Part shown: piece by piece, positions 9,040 to 16,414 of the stretch | Layout of the letters: every line of letters starts with the position of its first letter | Numbering within the stretch: position 1 is the first letter of the stretch | Origin: Saprospiraceae bacterium | GTDB taxonomy: Bacteria; Bacteroidota; Bacteroidia; Chitinophagales; Saprospiraceae | DNA length: 54,637 nucleotides | Assembly: GCA_022448945.1 (NCBI GenBank) | Contig: JAKVCV010000023.1 | Location: forward strand, 1 to 54,637 | Reading direction: 5' to 3' | Program-made: the position numbers and the translations under genes | Notes under the pieces: generated by a model | What the model was told of the DNA's origin: nothing | The model's input: the letters and a program-made list of their open reading frames with translations, nothing else | The model's database searches: none

Positions 9040-10023
9040 ATGTTTAAGACTTCACCTTTTCTTTTTTTATTCATTTTTATTGGGTTCTCAATGTTAGCGC
9101 AAACCGATATTGAACTCAATATTCAACACAAGTTTGAGAAGTCAAATTTTATTCAGGGTCAAACCTATCTTACTGATGACAATAGAGCTATCCTTATAAG
9201 CAGAATAGAGTACTTTATTTCCAATATTGAATTAATACATGATGGAACACAAACATCTACTGTCACTAACTATCCTCATTTATTAATTAATGGTCAAACA
9301 ACAACCTACAATTTAGGCACTGTTAATTCTTCTGTTCAGGAATTAGAATACATTAACTTTGACGTAGGAGTGGATGCCTCTGCTAATCAAAACACCCCTA
9401 ATACTTATCCAACAGGACATGCATTGTCTACAACAAACATGTATTCTAACAACCAATTTAGTTATATTTTTATAGCCATTGAAGGAATGATGGATAGTAA
9501 TGGCGATCAAATCCCTGACAAACCATTTGTATTGCATGCTACAGGAGACCACTTATTACGTAACATATCAACAGCTGCAAAAACAGCATCAACAAACAAC
9601 ACACTAAAAATCAATCTAATTGCTAACGTTGCAAAATTTCTCAATGACATTGATTTAGAATTAGCAGGCATTCAAGAAAACGGCGGTGTAATAAATCAAA
9701 AACTTTGCGACAATACAGAAGATTACACGGTTTTTTCTAATGTAGGAACCACAAACGTGAATACTTTAGTTTCACCTCAAAATCAGATAAATATTGACTC
9801 TCGTTTATCATACAAACCGACCATCCACTACAAATTCTATACCTCAGAGGAATTGGATATGACAATTACTAATCTAAATGGTAGTTACTTCATTCAACGC
9901 CACAATCTTGCTCCTGATGGTAATTATTTTATAGATGATGACCTTGCTTCGGGGATTTACATTGTAATTTTCAGTACTCCAAAAGGCATAAGACAATGTA
10001 AAAGATTTATAATCCGAAATTGA
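9040..10023 (+). CDS. MbnP-like secreted protein with T9SS sorting domain
   Basis: 327 aa. A signal peptide ends at about residue 20 (SMLA/QTDI). Residues 22-240 resemble the MbnP family: an opening strand IELNIQHKFEKSNF, a YFISNIELI segment, a FDVGVDASANQN segment and the late YIFIAIEGMMDSNGDQIPD. MbnP proteins are periplasmic or surface proteins named from methanobactin copper uptake, usually beside a MbnH cytochrome peroxidase, which I do not see here. DSNGDQIPDKP could be a calcium loop. The last 75 residues, ending in a beta strand with RFIIRN, have the shape of a type A T9SS sorting domain, so the protein is probably carried to the outer surface and anchored. A hairpin follows between this gene and the flippase gene. 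Confidence 0.7.
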   Translation: MFKTSPFLFLFIFIGFSMLAQTDIELNIQHKFEKSNFIQGQTYLTDDNRAILISRIEYFISNIELIHDGTQTSTVTNYPHLLINGQTTTYNLGTVNSSVQELEYINFDVGVDASANQNTPNTYPTGHALSTTNMYSNNQFSYIFIAIEGMMDSNGDQIPDKPFVLHATGDHLLRNISTAAKTASTNNTLKINLIANVAKFLNDIDLELAGIQENGGVINQKLCDNTEDYTVFSNVGTTNVNTLVSPQNQINIDSRLSYKPTIHYKFYTSEELDMTITNLNGSYFIQRHNLAPDGNYFIDDDLASGIYIVIFSTPKGIRQCKRFIIRN

Positions 10024-10038
10024 TAACTTTAAAAGTTA
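10024..10038. terminator. Small palindrome after the MbnP-like gene
   Basis: A perfect inverted repeat of seven bases either side of a single A directly follows the stop codon of the MbnP-like gene. It is A+T-rich and weak, but it sits right before the stronger hairpin at 10043-10070. It may contribute to termination of the plus-strand gene. Confidence 0.3.
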
Positions 10039-10042
10039 AAAA

Positions 10043-10070
10043 ATAGTTGAACGTTCCTTTGATCAACTAT
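10043..10070. terminator. Hairpin between convergent genes
   Basis: ATAGTTGA at 10043-10050 pairs with TCAACTAT at 10063-10070 across a 12-base loop. It lies between the tail-to-tail MbnP-like gene and flippase gene and overlaps the last codons of the flippase gene. The position suggests a two-way terminator, although the run of U residues expected after an intrinsic terminator is weak. Confidence 0.45.
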
Positions 10071-11598
10071 ATAAGCCAGACTTTTTATTAATAATCTTCA
10101 TTATTTTATTTCCATCAATAAAGTAAATAATAAAAATGTAAAACAAAATCACTCCTACACTAATAGAATACGATATTAAACTATTGACTACAAGCTGAGG
10201 TTTCACTAGATTGGCATACAACAAATATATTATCACTACTACTATAATGTAAAAAAGTATTTTCCCGATAGAATAAGGAATAGGATAATGTTTTTGGCCC
10301 AATGAATATGCAAGAATTACCATAGTTGCATAACAAAACAAAGTTGCCCAAGCTGAGCCTAAATAACCTGCATAACCAAAATTTATTAACAAAGGAATCA
10401 AAACAATATTACCTATAATAGTTATGGCCGAACCTGCAACTGCTATAAGTGCACCATATTTAGTTTTATTACTTAATTTAAACCATATTGCAAAATTATA
10501 ATACAAGCCCAGACACAAATTAGCTAATAAAAGAATTGGAATTATCACTAATCCTTCCCGATAATTTGAAGCAACAAAGAATTGCACCAAATCCATAAAC
10601 ATCATAATACATAGGAATGCTATAGTACCTACTAATGAAAACAAAAATGCAATATCTGCATATAATGGCTTAGCATATTTCTTATCAGCATTTTTAAAAA
10701 AAAACGGCTCAGCTGCATAATTAAATGCCTGAGTAAAAAGGTTCATAAAAATAGCAATTTTATAACACGCACCATAAACCCCTAGCTGCTCCAAAACCAT
10801 ATTAGAATCCCCTGGTAAATAAATCTTCAGTAAAATCCTATCCAATACTTCATTGACAATCCCAGCAAAACCAGCTAGAACCAATGGCATGGAATATACC
10901 AGCATCTTTTTTAATAAATTTTTATCAAAAATAGATTTGTCATACAATCCTTGCTCTCCCCTATTTTTGTACCAATAGGTTGGTAATAAAAGAATAAAAG
11001 TAGATCCACTTGCGAACAAATTAGCTATGAAAACATATCCAATACCCATTCCAGAATTATAAAAGGCAGGAAAATAACGTGGGAAAACATATAAAAACAG
11101 AAAAACAAAGCCCAAATGAATAAACAAATTAACAAGCTTTATTATTGCAAATTTCATAGCTTTTCCTTCCAAACGCAGCATTGCAAAAGGAATAGCTGAT
11201 AAGGCATCAAAACCAAGGATAAACGCAAACCATACAATATAGTTTGAATGGTCTGCATATCCCAATTGATAAGCAATAGGTTGTGAAAAAGCAATTAATA
11301 ATAAGACAAATATTGAAGTAGTTCCTATTACTGCCGATGAAGCAGTTTTATAAGCAGTAGCCCGATCTTCTTTTTTTGAACCAAAACGAAAAAAGGCCGT
11401 TTCCATACGATAAGTAAAAACGATCATAAGGAATGCTGCCCAAGCATAGATATCAGTTTGAATTCCTATCTGAGCTCGGTCATCGTTAAAGATATTTGTC
11501 AAAAATGGGGTCAAAAATACAAAGGTCAGCAACCTGCCAAGTATACTACTAAGGCCATATAATGCCGTTTCACCCGCTAATGTTTTTATTAGTGACAC
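10063..11598 (-). CDS. Polysaccharide flippase (Wzx/MurJ-like, MATE superfamily)
   Basis: 511 aa with 13 to 14 membrane helices spread along the chain, beginning LIKTLAGETALYGLSSILGR as is usual in the oligosaccharide-flippase families (polysaccharide synthesis and MVF-type proteins). These proteins carry lipid-linked sugar units across the inner membrane. No glycosyltransferase or Wzy gene is next to it, so the cargo (O-antigen, capsule or exopolysaccharide) cannot be named. A good Bacteroidota-type promoter lies about 75-105 bases upstream on the minus strand. Confidence 0.85.
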   Translation of the reverse strand: MSLIKTLAGETALYGLSSILGRLLTFVFLTPFLTNIFNDDRAQIGIQTDIYAWAAFLMIVFTYRMETAFFRFGSKKEDRATAYKTASSAVIGTTSIFVLLLIAFSQPIAYQLGYADHSNYIVWFAFILGFDALSAIPFAMLRLEGKAMKFAIIKLVNLFIHLGFVFLFLYVFPRYFPAFYNSGMGIGYVFIANLFASGSTFILLLPTYWYKNRGEQGLYDKSIFDKNLLKKMLVYSMPLVLAGFAGIVNEVLDRILLKIYLPGDSNMVLEQLGVYGACYKIAIFMNLFTQAFNYAAEPFFFKNADKKYAKPLYADIAFLFSLVGTIAFLCIMMFMDLVQFFVASNYREGLVIIPILLLANLCLGLYYNFAIWFKLSNKTKYGALIAVAGSAITIIGNIVLIPLLINFGYAGYLGSAWATLFCYATMVILAYSLGQKHYPIPYSIGKILFYIIVVVIIYLLYANLVKPQLVVNSLISYSISVGVILFYIFIIYFIDGNKIMKIINKKSGLYS

Positions 11599-12036
11599 TA
11601 TAGATAAATAAAATTAAAAATTAAAAAATTATTCTCTAATATGAATATCATCCCTTTTCAACAACTAAATCCAAAGATACACTAACAATATAAATAAAGC
11701 AAAGCTAGTCTTATTGAATTAGTAAGCGGTAAAAAAAATCAAAAAAACCAAGCAAATAGTATGACTGACAAAATCACATAGGTGCCACAGCATAACGAAC
11801 TAAAACACTCATTGATAAAGAATTTTGCCTGAATCCACGCAACTTTATGACAACACAAACTAAACAAACTAACAACGCCTCATAAAACAGTAAAATAGTA
11901 TTTGGTACTTTCAGCGTCTTACAAATAAATGTAAAATGTTACATTAAGCATAATATTAAAAAAAACTCATAAAGTTGTAACTAAAAAGATATAAACACAT
12001 TATTAGGATATATTAAACCTATAACAAAATATCCTT
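11599..12036. other. Intergenic region, divergent flippase/OmpA genes
   Basis: 438 bases without a convincing gene. It holds the flippase promoter (11672-11703) and, nearer the OmpA gene, a perfect hairpin at 11928-11945 (AATGTAA, loop AATG, TTACATT). No strict TAnnTTTG box was found ahead of the OmpA gene. The hairpin lies about 90 bases before that gene and could be an operator; there is no direct evidence. Confidence 0.4.
11672..11703 (-). promoter_or_regulatory. Bacteroidota-type promoter of the flippase gene
   Basis: Read on the minus strand, TTTG at 11703-11700 is followed after 20 bases by TATCTTTG at 11679-11672, a full match to the -33 TTTG and -7 TAnnTTTG boxes used by the primary sigma factor of Bacteroidota. 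The spacing agrees with the usual 19 to 21 bases. Transcription would begin near 11665 and give a 5' leader of about 65 bases. Confidence 0.6.
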
Positions 12037-12717
12037 ATGAAATATTATAGTTTATTATTCGCTTTACTTTCAAGCTTAATTTGTACAGGGCAACAAAAAC
12101 TAATTCCTACTGAGAACCTCGCTTTACTTAACGTGAAGGTAGCTAATATGGAGATGAACCCACGCCCTAATGATCATATTATCTTTGAAGGTATAAATTC
12201 TAAAAAAAAATTTACTGGCCAATCAGATGAATCGGGAAATTTCCAGATTCTTCTACCCGAAGGAGATAATTACAAGATAAAAATTCAGGGACTCAGCAAA
12301 CAAATTGATTTTGACAAAGTGAACATACCTGAACAGGAAGGAACAATAACTGGTGATCTTGTTATAAAATATCGTCCCGAACGGTCATTTACACTTCACG
12401 ATGTACATTTTGAAACTGGAAAATCTACACTGCTGCCTGCATCCTACCCTACACTAAATGAATTGGTAGAAGCAATAAAGATAAAGAAAGATCTTAGATT
12501 AGAAATTGCAGGACATACAGACAGTATCGGCGACGACGAAAGCAACCAAATCCTATCGCAGAATAGGGCTCAAGCTGTAGTAAATTATCTGATAAACAAG
12601 GGAATTAATAAAAGTAAATTAACCGCAAAGGGTTATGGAGAAAAACAGCCTATTGCAACTAATGAAACTAAAGAAGGAAGAAAAGAAAACCGGCGAACAG
12701 AAGCACGTATACTCTAA
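12037..12717 (+). CDS. OmpA family outer-membrane protein
   Basis: 226 aa. A signal peptide runs to about residue 18 (ends ICTG/QQ). Residues 25-115 form a small beta-rich domain with a carboxypeptidase-regulatory-like strand pattern, followed by an OmpA C-terminal domain (about 118-226): HFETGKSTLLPAS, then AGHTDSIGDD with the peptidoglycan-binding aspartate, then QNRAQAVVNYLINKG with the binding arginine. The domain grips the diaminopimelate of peptidoglycan and ties outer membrane to cell wall. No barrel precedes it, so it is probably a periplasmic linker protein. Confidence 0.85.
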   Translation: MKYYSLLFALLSSLICTGQQKLIPTENLALLNVKVANMEMNPRPNDHIIFEGINSKKKFTGQSDESGNFQILLPEGDNYKIKIQGLSKQIDFDKVNIPEQEGTITGDLVIKYRPERSFTLHDVHFETGKSTLLPASYPTLNELVEAIKIKKDLRLEIAGHTDSIGDDESNQILSQNRAQAVVNYLINKGINKSKLTAKGYGEKQPIATNETKEGRKENRRTEARIL

Positions 12718-12805
12718 ACTGTTCCCAAATATATAACCAAAATAGAAATGGTGATTTAATTAATGATTTACTTTTACAAATCCAGGAATTTACTAGTAGG
12801 AGGAT

Positions 12806-14254
12806 CTATGATTCAAAAATAATATTTCCAAGATTACTGTCTTCCTTTTTATTTTCCCGAATCGTATCAATATCATCTAATTCCTGAGCAATCAGATCAA
12901 ATTTGTATATAATTTCATTCTGCTCATTCAGGTAAGCCTCGCCTCCTAATTCTGACAAAGTATCTTTCATAATCCTCTCAATGGTGTCGTAATCCAATTT
13001 TTCTTCACTATTTCTGTCTGCATTAGCAACTTCAGTAAGTTTTTTTAGTGGAATTTCATGCACATGTTTTTCACCATTATCATAAGTTTGATAAACAATA
13101 CGCATAAGCCTTTTACGAATATTAATTTCATGTTGTTTCCTGCGTAAAGGACGTTGGCGCAACCACCGAAAAGCAGGTATCAAAAAGAAAAGCGATGAGT
13201 ATACTAATGGAAAGCCTCCTACAAAAAATGAACCCCAAAAACCTAGTCCAAGGCCCATAGGACCTAAGAAACCACCAAAAACAAGGCAAAGGGAAAATAT
13301 AAGGTTAAAAGTATTCATCAGAATAATCCAACCATTACGCCCTTCTGAATTTCCTGTTAATTCATATTCAGGCTCATATTCATCCCAGTACCAAACAACC
13401 GGTTCTTCCCCCGTTCTGTCTTTGCTACGGATTAACTGTGAGAAATCACCATAAAGTGTACCATTATCAGATACATGTGCTTGACCATTAAACATAGAAA
13501 GACATTCAGTCATAAAATTTTCTGCTTCTTCCCTTGTCCATCCAGCCAACGCCTGTATTTCAGAGGTCGTTACAAGCCCTTTTTGTTCTCTAAGAAAAGT
13601 TGCTACCTCTTGATTATTTGCAAGTGGATCAATTTCAACCCTTGGTGGCCCAAATATAAAGTCGTAAATAGAGGCAATAAAATTCTTTTCATCCTTTGGA
13701 TTTTTAGGCTTTTTCTTTGTCCCTAAAATCCTAGGTTTTTCTTTATAATGCTGATATGAATATCCATATGAATCCGTTCTATAATAACGATGGTTATAGC
13801 CCATTATAGTGTTCCATTCGAAAATTGAAATAAAAACCCTAAGAAGTGCCCCAATTAAATTCCCTACGCCATCGTTATCTTTGCCGCCAACAGCAATACC
13901 TATTAACAAAACAAGAAAAAAAACAAAGTAAAAAACAAGAATAACAGAAGTTATTAATTTATAACATACCGTAAAACCCTTCCATAATAATCTAAAAAAA
14001 TCAGCTATATATTCCGTCCAGGGTTTTTTATGTCTCCTTAAAAGATCGTCACCAAAATCGTAAATAAGATCCCCATTTTCAGTTACCCTCAATTTACAAT
14101 CATATTTCTCCATCATATTACTAACAGCTTCCTCAGTTTCTATCACTGGCATACCAGTAACCGATACAGCATCCTCTAATGTGAATTTTTTAGTATTCTT
14201 ATTTGCATATTTTTCTAAAACAATTAAATTTTGTGCAGGATTATCAAATGCCAT
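12806..14254 (-). CDS. Membrane protein with three winged-helix-like repeats
   Basis: 482 aa, no family recognised. Three similar blocks are seen: residues 10-71 (ending KLRVTENGDLIYDFGDDL), 214-275 (ending AHVSDNGTLYGDFSQL) and 383-457 (ending AYLNEQNEIIYKFDLI). Each has helices, then a turn with N-G or N-E, then a hydrophobic-aromatic-D/K-F strand, the profile of a winged helix. Between the first two lies a membrane hairpin or single helix (about 98-122), and between the second and third two membrane segments (about 308-330 and 336-362). A tyrosine-rich stretch (153-170) and a lysine-rich one (172-190) follow the first membrane part. Winged helices in a membrane protein suggest a protein- or nucleic-acid-binding role at the inner face of the membrane. 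It faces the OmpA gene tail to tail. Confidence 0.75.
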   Translation of the reverse strand: MAFDNPAQNLIVLEKYANKNTKKFTLEDAVSVTGMPVIETEEAVSNMMEKYDCKLRVTENGDLIYDFGDDLLRRHKKPWTEYIADFFRLLWKGFTVCYKLITSVILVFYFVFFLVLLIGIAVGGKDNDGVGNLIGALLRVFISIFEWNTIMGYNHRYYRTDSYGYSYQHYKEKPRILGTKKKPKNPKDEKNFIASIYDFIFGPPRVEIDPLANNQEVATFLREQKGLVTTSEIQALAGWTREEAENFMTECLSMFNGQAHVSDNGTLYGDFSQLIRSKDRTGEEPVVWYWDEYEPEYELTGNSEGRNGWIILMNTFNLIFSLCLVFGGFLGPMGLGLGFWGSFFVGGFPLVYSSLFFLIPAFRWLRQRPLRRKQHEINIRKRLMRIVYQTYDNGEKHVHEIPLKKLTEVANADRNSEEKLDYDTIERIMKDTLSELGGEAYLNEQNEIIYKFDLIAQELDDIDTIRENKKEDSNLGNIIFES

Positions 14255-14438
14255 GAATTTTTTATTTTATGATTATAAAGGAGGTGTAAGATATGCGAAT
14301 AATTTTCAAAAAAAAAGGAATTACATATTACGTATTCTAAACAACAAAAAAAACATAACTTAAGAGTGGAAAGCCTACAAAAAAAATATAGAAACACTAA
14401 AATTTAGATTTTGTTAATAAAAAGTGGCTTTGAACTAT

Positions 14439-14446
14439 TATCTTTG
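14439..14446 (+). promoter_or_regulatory. Promoter -7 box before the ZIP transporter gene
   Basis: TATCTTTG matches the TAnnTTTG box exactly, 73 bases before the ZIP start codon. A TTTG at 14410-14413 could be the -33 box, but the 25-base spacer is about five longer than usual. No zinc-uptake-regulator site was recognised between box and start codon. Confidence 0.45.
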
Positions 14447-14519
14447 CCGACTATAAAACAAAGATCAGCAAAAAAATTGAATAAATTTTATTAGCTGTTT
14501 CAACTTCTAAAAACCAACT

Positions 14520-15332
14520 ATGGAAGAAAACGTCCAAATAGCGTTTGCTTTAACTATACTCGCTGGGCTTTCTACAGGCATTGGCAGCCTTATAGCATTT
14601 GTTATTAAAGATAAAAGTGTAAAACTATTAACCTTTGCAATGGGACTCGCTGCAGGGGTAATGTTATATCTTTCTTTCATGGAGATGTTACCACATGCCA
14701 TTCATTCTATTTCAGGCAATCATGATCACTATAATAATGGTTCCTGGTATGCACTTCTTGCTTTTTTCTCAGGAATGTTCATTGTCGCTCTCATTGACCG
14801 GATCATGCCACCTGCTAACAATCCCCATGAAATTGCTGAAACTATAGATGGACAAAGCAACAAAAAGCTGATGCGTGTTGGCGTTATGACTGCTATTGCG
14901 CTGGCTATACATAATTTCCCTGAAGGAATTGCTACATTTATAGCAACCCTTGAAGATCCGCACCTTGGCGCAACTATTGCAATAGCTATCGCCTTGCACA
15001 ATATCCCAGAAGGAATTGCTGTATCTCTTCCTATTTACCATGCTACAGGAAATCGAAAAAAAGCATTTATGTATTCCTTCCTTTCGGGGCTAGTGGAACC
15101 TTTAGGAGCAATTTTATCCTATTTTCTTTTTATTAACTTTCTGTCTCCACTTATCCTAGGTTTATTGATAGCAGTAGTAGCAGGCATAATGGTTTTCATT
15201 TCTCTAGATCAATTACTTCCTGCTTCAGGAAAATACGGTGAACATCAAATGACTACTTATGGAGTTGTTCTAGGAATGATATTAATGTCTGTGAGCTTAA
15301 CAATGCTTGTTGGGCATAGTCATGTTCACTAA
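14520..15332 (+). CDS. zupT: ZIP family metal transporter (ZupT-like)
   Basis: 270 aa with about eight membrane helices. The two signature metal sites are intact: HNFPEG at 131-136 and HNIPEG at 160-165, the histidines and glutamates of the transport path in the ZIP family. A histidine-rich loop (HDHYNN, about 68-73) precedes the third helix, and GHSHVH ends the protein. ZupT-type proteins import zinc and, less specifically, iron, manganese and cobalt across the inner membrane. The gene precedes recR by 64 bases on the same strand, probably by chance. The symbol follows the closest known bacterial family. Confidence 0.9.
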   Translation: MEENVQIAFALTILAGLSTGIGSLIAFVIKDKSVKLLTFAMGLAAGVMLYLSFMEMLPHAIHSISGNHDHYNNGSWYALLAFFSGMFIVALIDRIMPPANNPHEIAETIDGQSNKKLMRVGVMTAIALAIHNFPEGIATFIATLEDPHLGATIAIAIALHNIPEGIAVSLPIYHATGNRKKAFMYSFLSGLVEPLGAILSYFLFINFLSPLILGLLIAVVAGIMVFISLDQLLPASGKYGEHQMTTYGVVLGMILMSVSLTMLVGHSHVH

Positions 15333-15396
15333 TGTTTGGGAGATCAAAAAAATAGCCTTACTTTAGTATCATATACCATTGGCTAAAATAACCATT

Positions 15397-16002
15397 ATGA
15401 ACCTATCCTCTAAATTACTTGAAGATGCCGTAAATGCTTTTTCCTCACTTCCTGGAATAGGAAAAAAAACTGCACTTCGACTTGCACTACACCTATTACA
15501 ATCAAGCACTGAAGACGTTACAGATTTTTGTGGTGCTATCGTTAATATGAAAAGTCAAATAAAATTCTGTGAAACCTGTCATAACATTGCTGATGGCAAA
15601 GTCTGTAGCATTTGCTTATCAGCCAAGCGTAATAAAGAGATCATATGTGTAGTAGAAAGTATAAAGGAAATCATGGCAATAGAAAATACAGGGCAGTTTT
15701 TTGGGGTATATCATGTACTTGGTGGAATTATTTCACCAATAGAAGGAGTCGGGCCTGAACAATTAACCATTGACAACTTGATTGATCGTGTGAATAAAGA
15801 AAACATTAAAGAACTTATTATGGCAATAAGTCCTACGATCGAAGGAGAAACTACTATTTTTTATATTGCTAAACAGCTAAAAGACCATGAAGTCCAGATA
15901 TCTACCATTGCACGAGGAGTATCTTTCGGAGGCGATTTGGAATATGCAGATGAATTCACACTTGGACGTTCAATTGTTTCAAGGGTAGAATATGATAAAT
16001 AA
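15397..16002 (+). CDS. recR: Recombination mediator protein RecR
   Basis: 201 aa from the ATG at 15397; a TTG at 15379 is in frame but adds six residues ahead of the usual beginning. It has the helix-hairpin-helix motif SLPGIGKKTA (17-26), a four-cysteine zinc site (C58, C61, C70, C73), and the Toprim domain opening ICVVES (83-88) with the family phrase YHVLGGIISPIEGVGPEQL. The length is normal. RecR works with RecO and RecF to load RecA on single-stranded DNA at gaps during repair. The gene is not next to dnaX or ybaB as in many other bacteria. Confidence 0.95.
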   Translation: MNLSSKLLEDAVNAFSSLPGIGKKTALRLALHLLQSSTEDVTDFCGAIVNMKSQIKFCETCHNIADGKVCSICLSAKRNKEIICVVESIKEIMAIENTGQFFGVYHVLGGIISPIEGVGPEQLTIDNLIDRVNKENIKELIMAISPTIEGETTIFYIAKQLKDHEVQISTIARGVSFGGDLEYADEFTLGRSIVSRVEYDK

Positions 16003-16414
16003 AAAAAGTCCGCAAAGAAAAACATGAAGTTCAAATGAAAGAATTAAAAATATACGCTGATACTCCAAGAGACCTTTATAGTATTAAATAAATTCTTGTT
16101 TTTCAAAACATATAAGTCTATTTAATCTAGAACACCCGCTTATCATTTGATATCGCAAACATAATTATCCAATAATTCTTCATAATTAGATAGTAAAAAT
16201 TTGAGTTTATTATAAATACAAATCTCATTTTTAATCATAACTCTACCTAAATAGAAACATATAGTCTTAATAAACAGCACAATATAAAGCAACAACACAA
16301 ATAATAGTTTTACTATCAAAAAAATAAGTAAGGCTATTTTTAAAAAAATCAAATTTTAGCTTTATTTTAGCCGCGAATTATAATTTAACAAAAGTCTTAA
16401 TTTCATTTTCTATT
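16003..16414. other. Intergenic region recR to SLC4 gene
   Basis: 412 bases, very A+T-rich. It contains a hydrophobic minus-strand ORF of 69 codons (16143-16352), low in complexity and probably not a gene, and on the plus strand a lone 18-codon frame (16035-16091). No clear promoter or terminator was found. TATTTTAG at 16363-16370 misses the TAnnTTTG consensus by one base and might serve the SLC4 gene. Confidence 0.3.

Noticed and set aside
16143-16352. Minus-strand ORF of 69 codons, strongly hydrophobic
   Set aside because: Low complexity, very A+T-rich DNA of the kind that gives hydrophobic frames by chance, no promoter, and no neighbours it belongs to.
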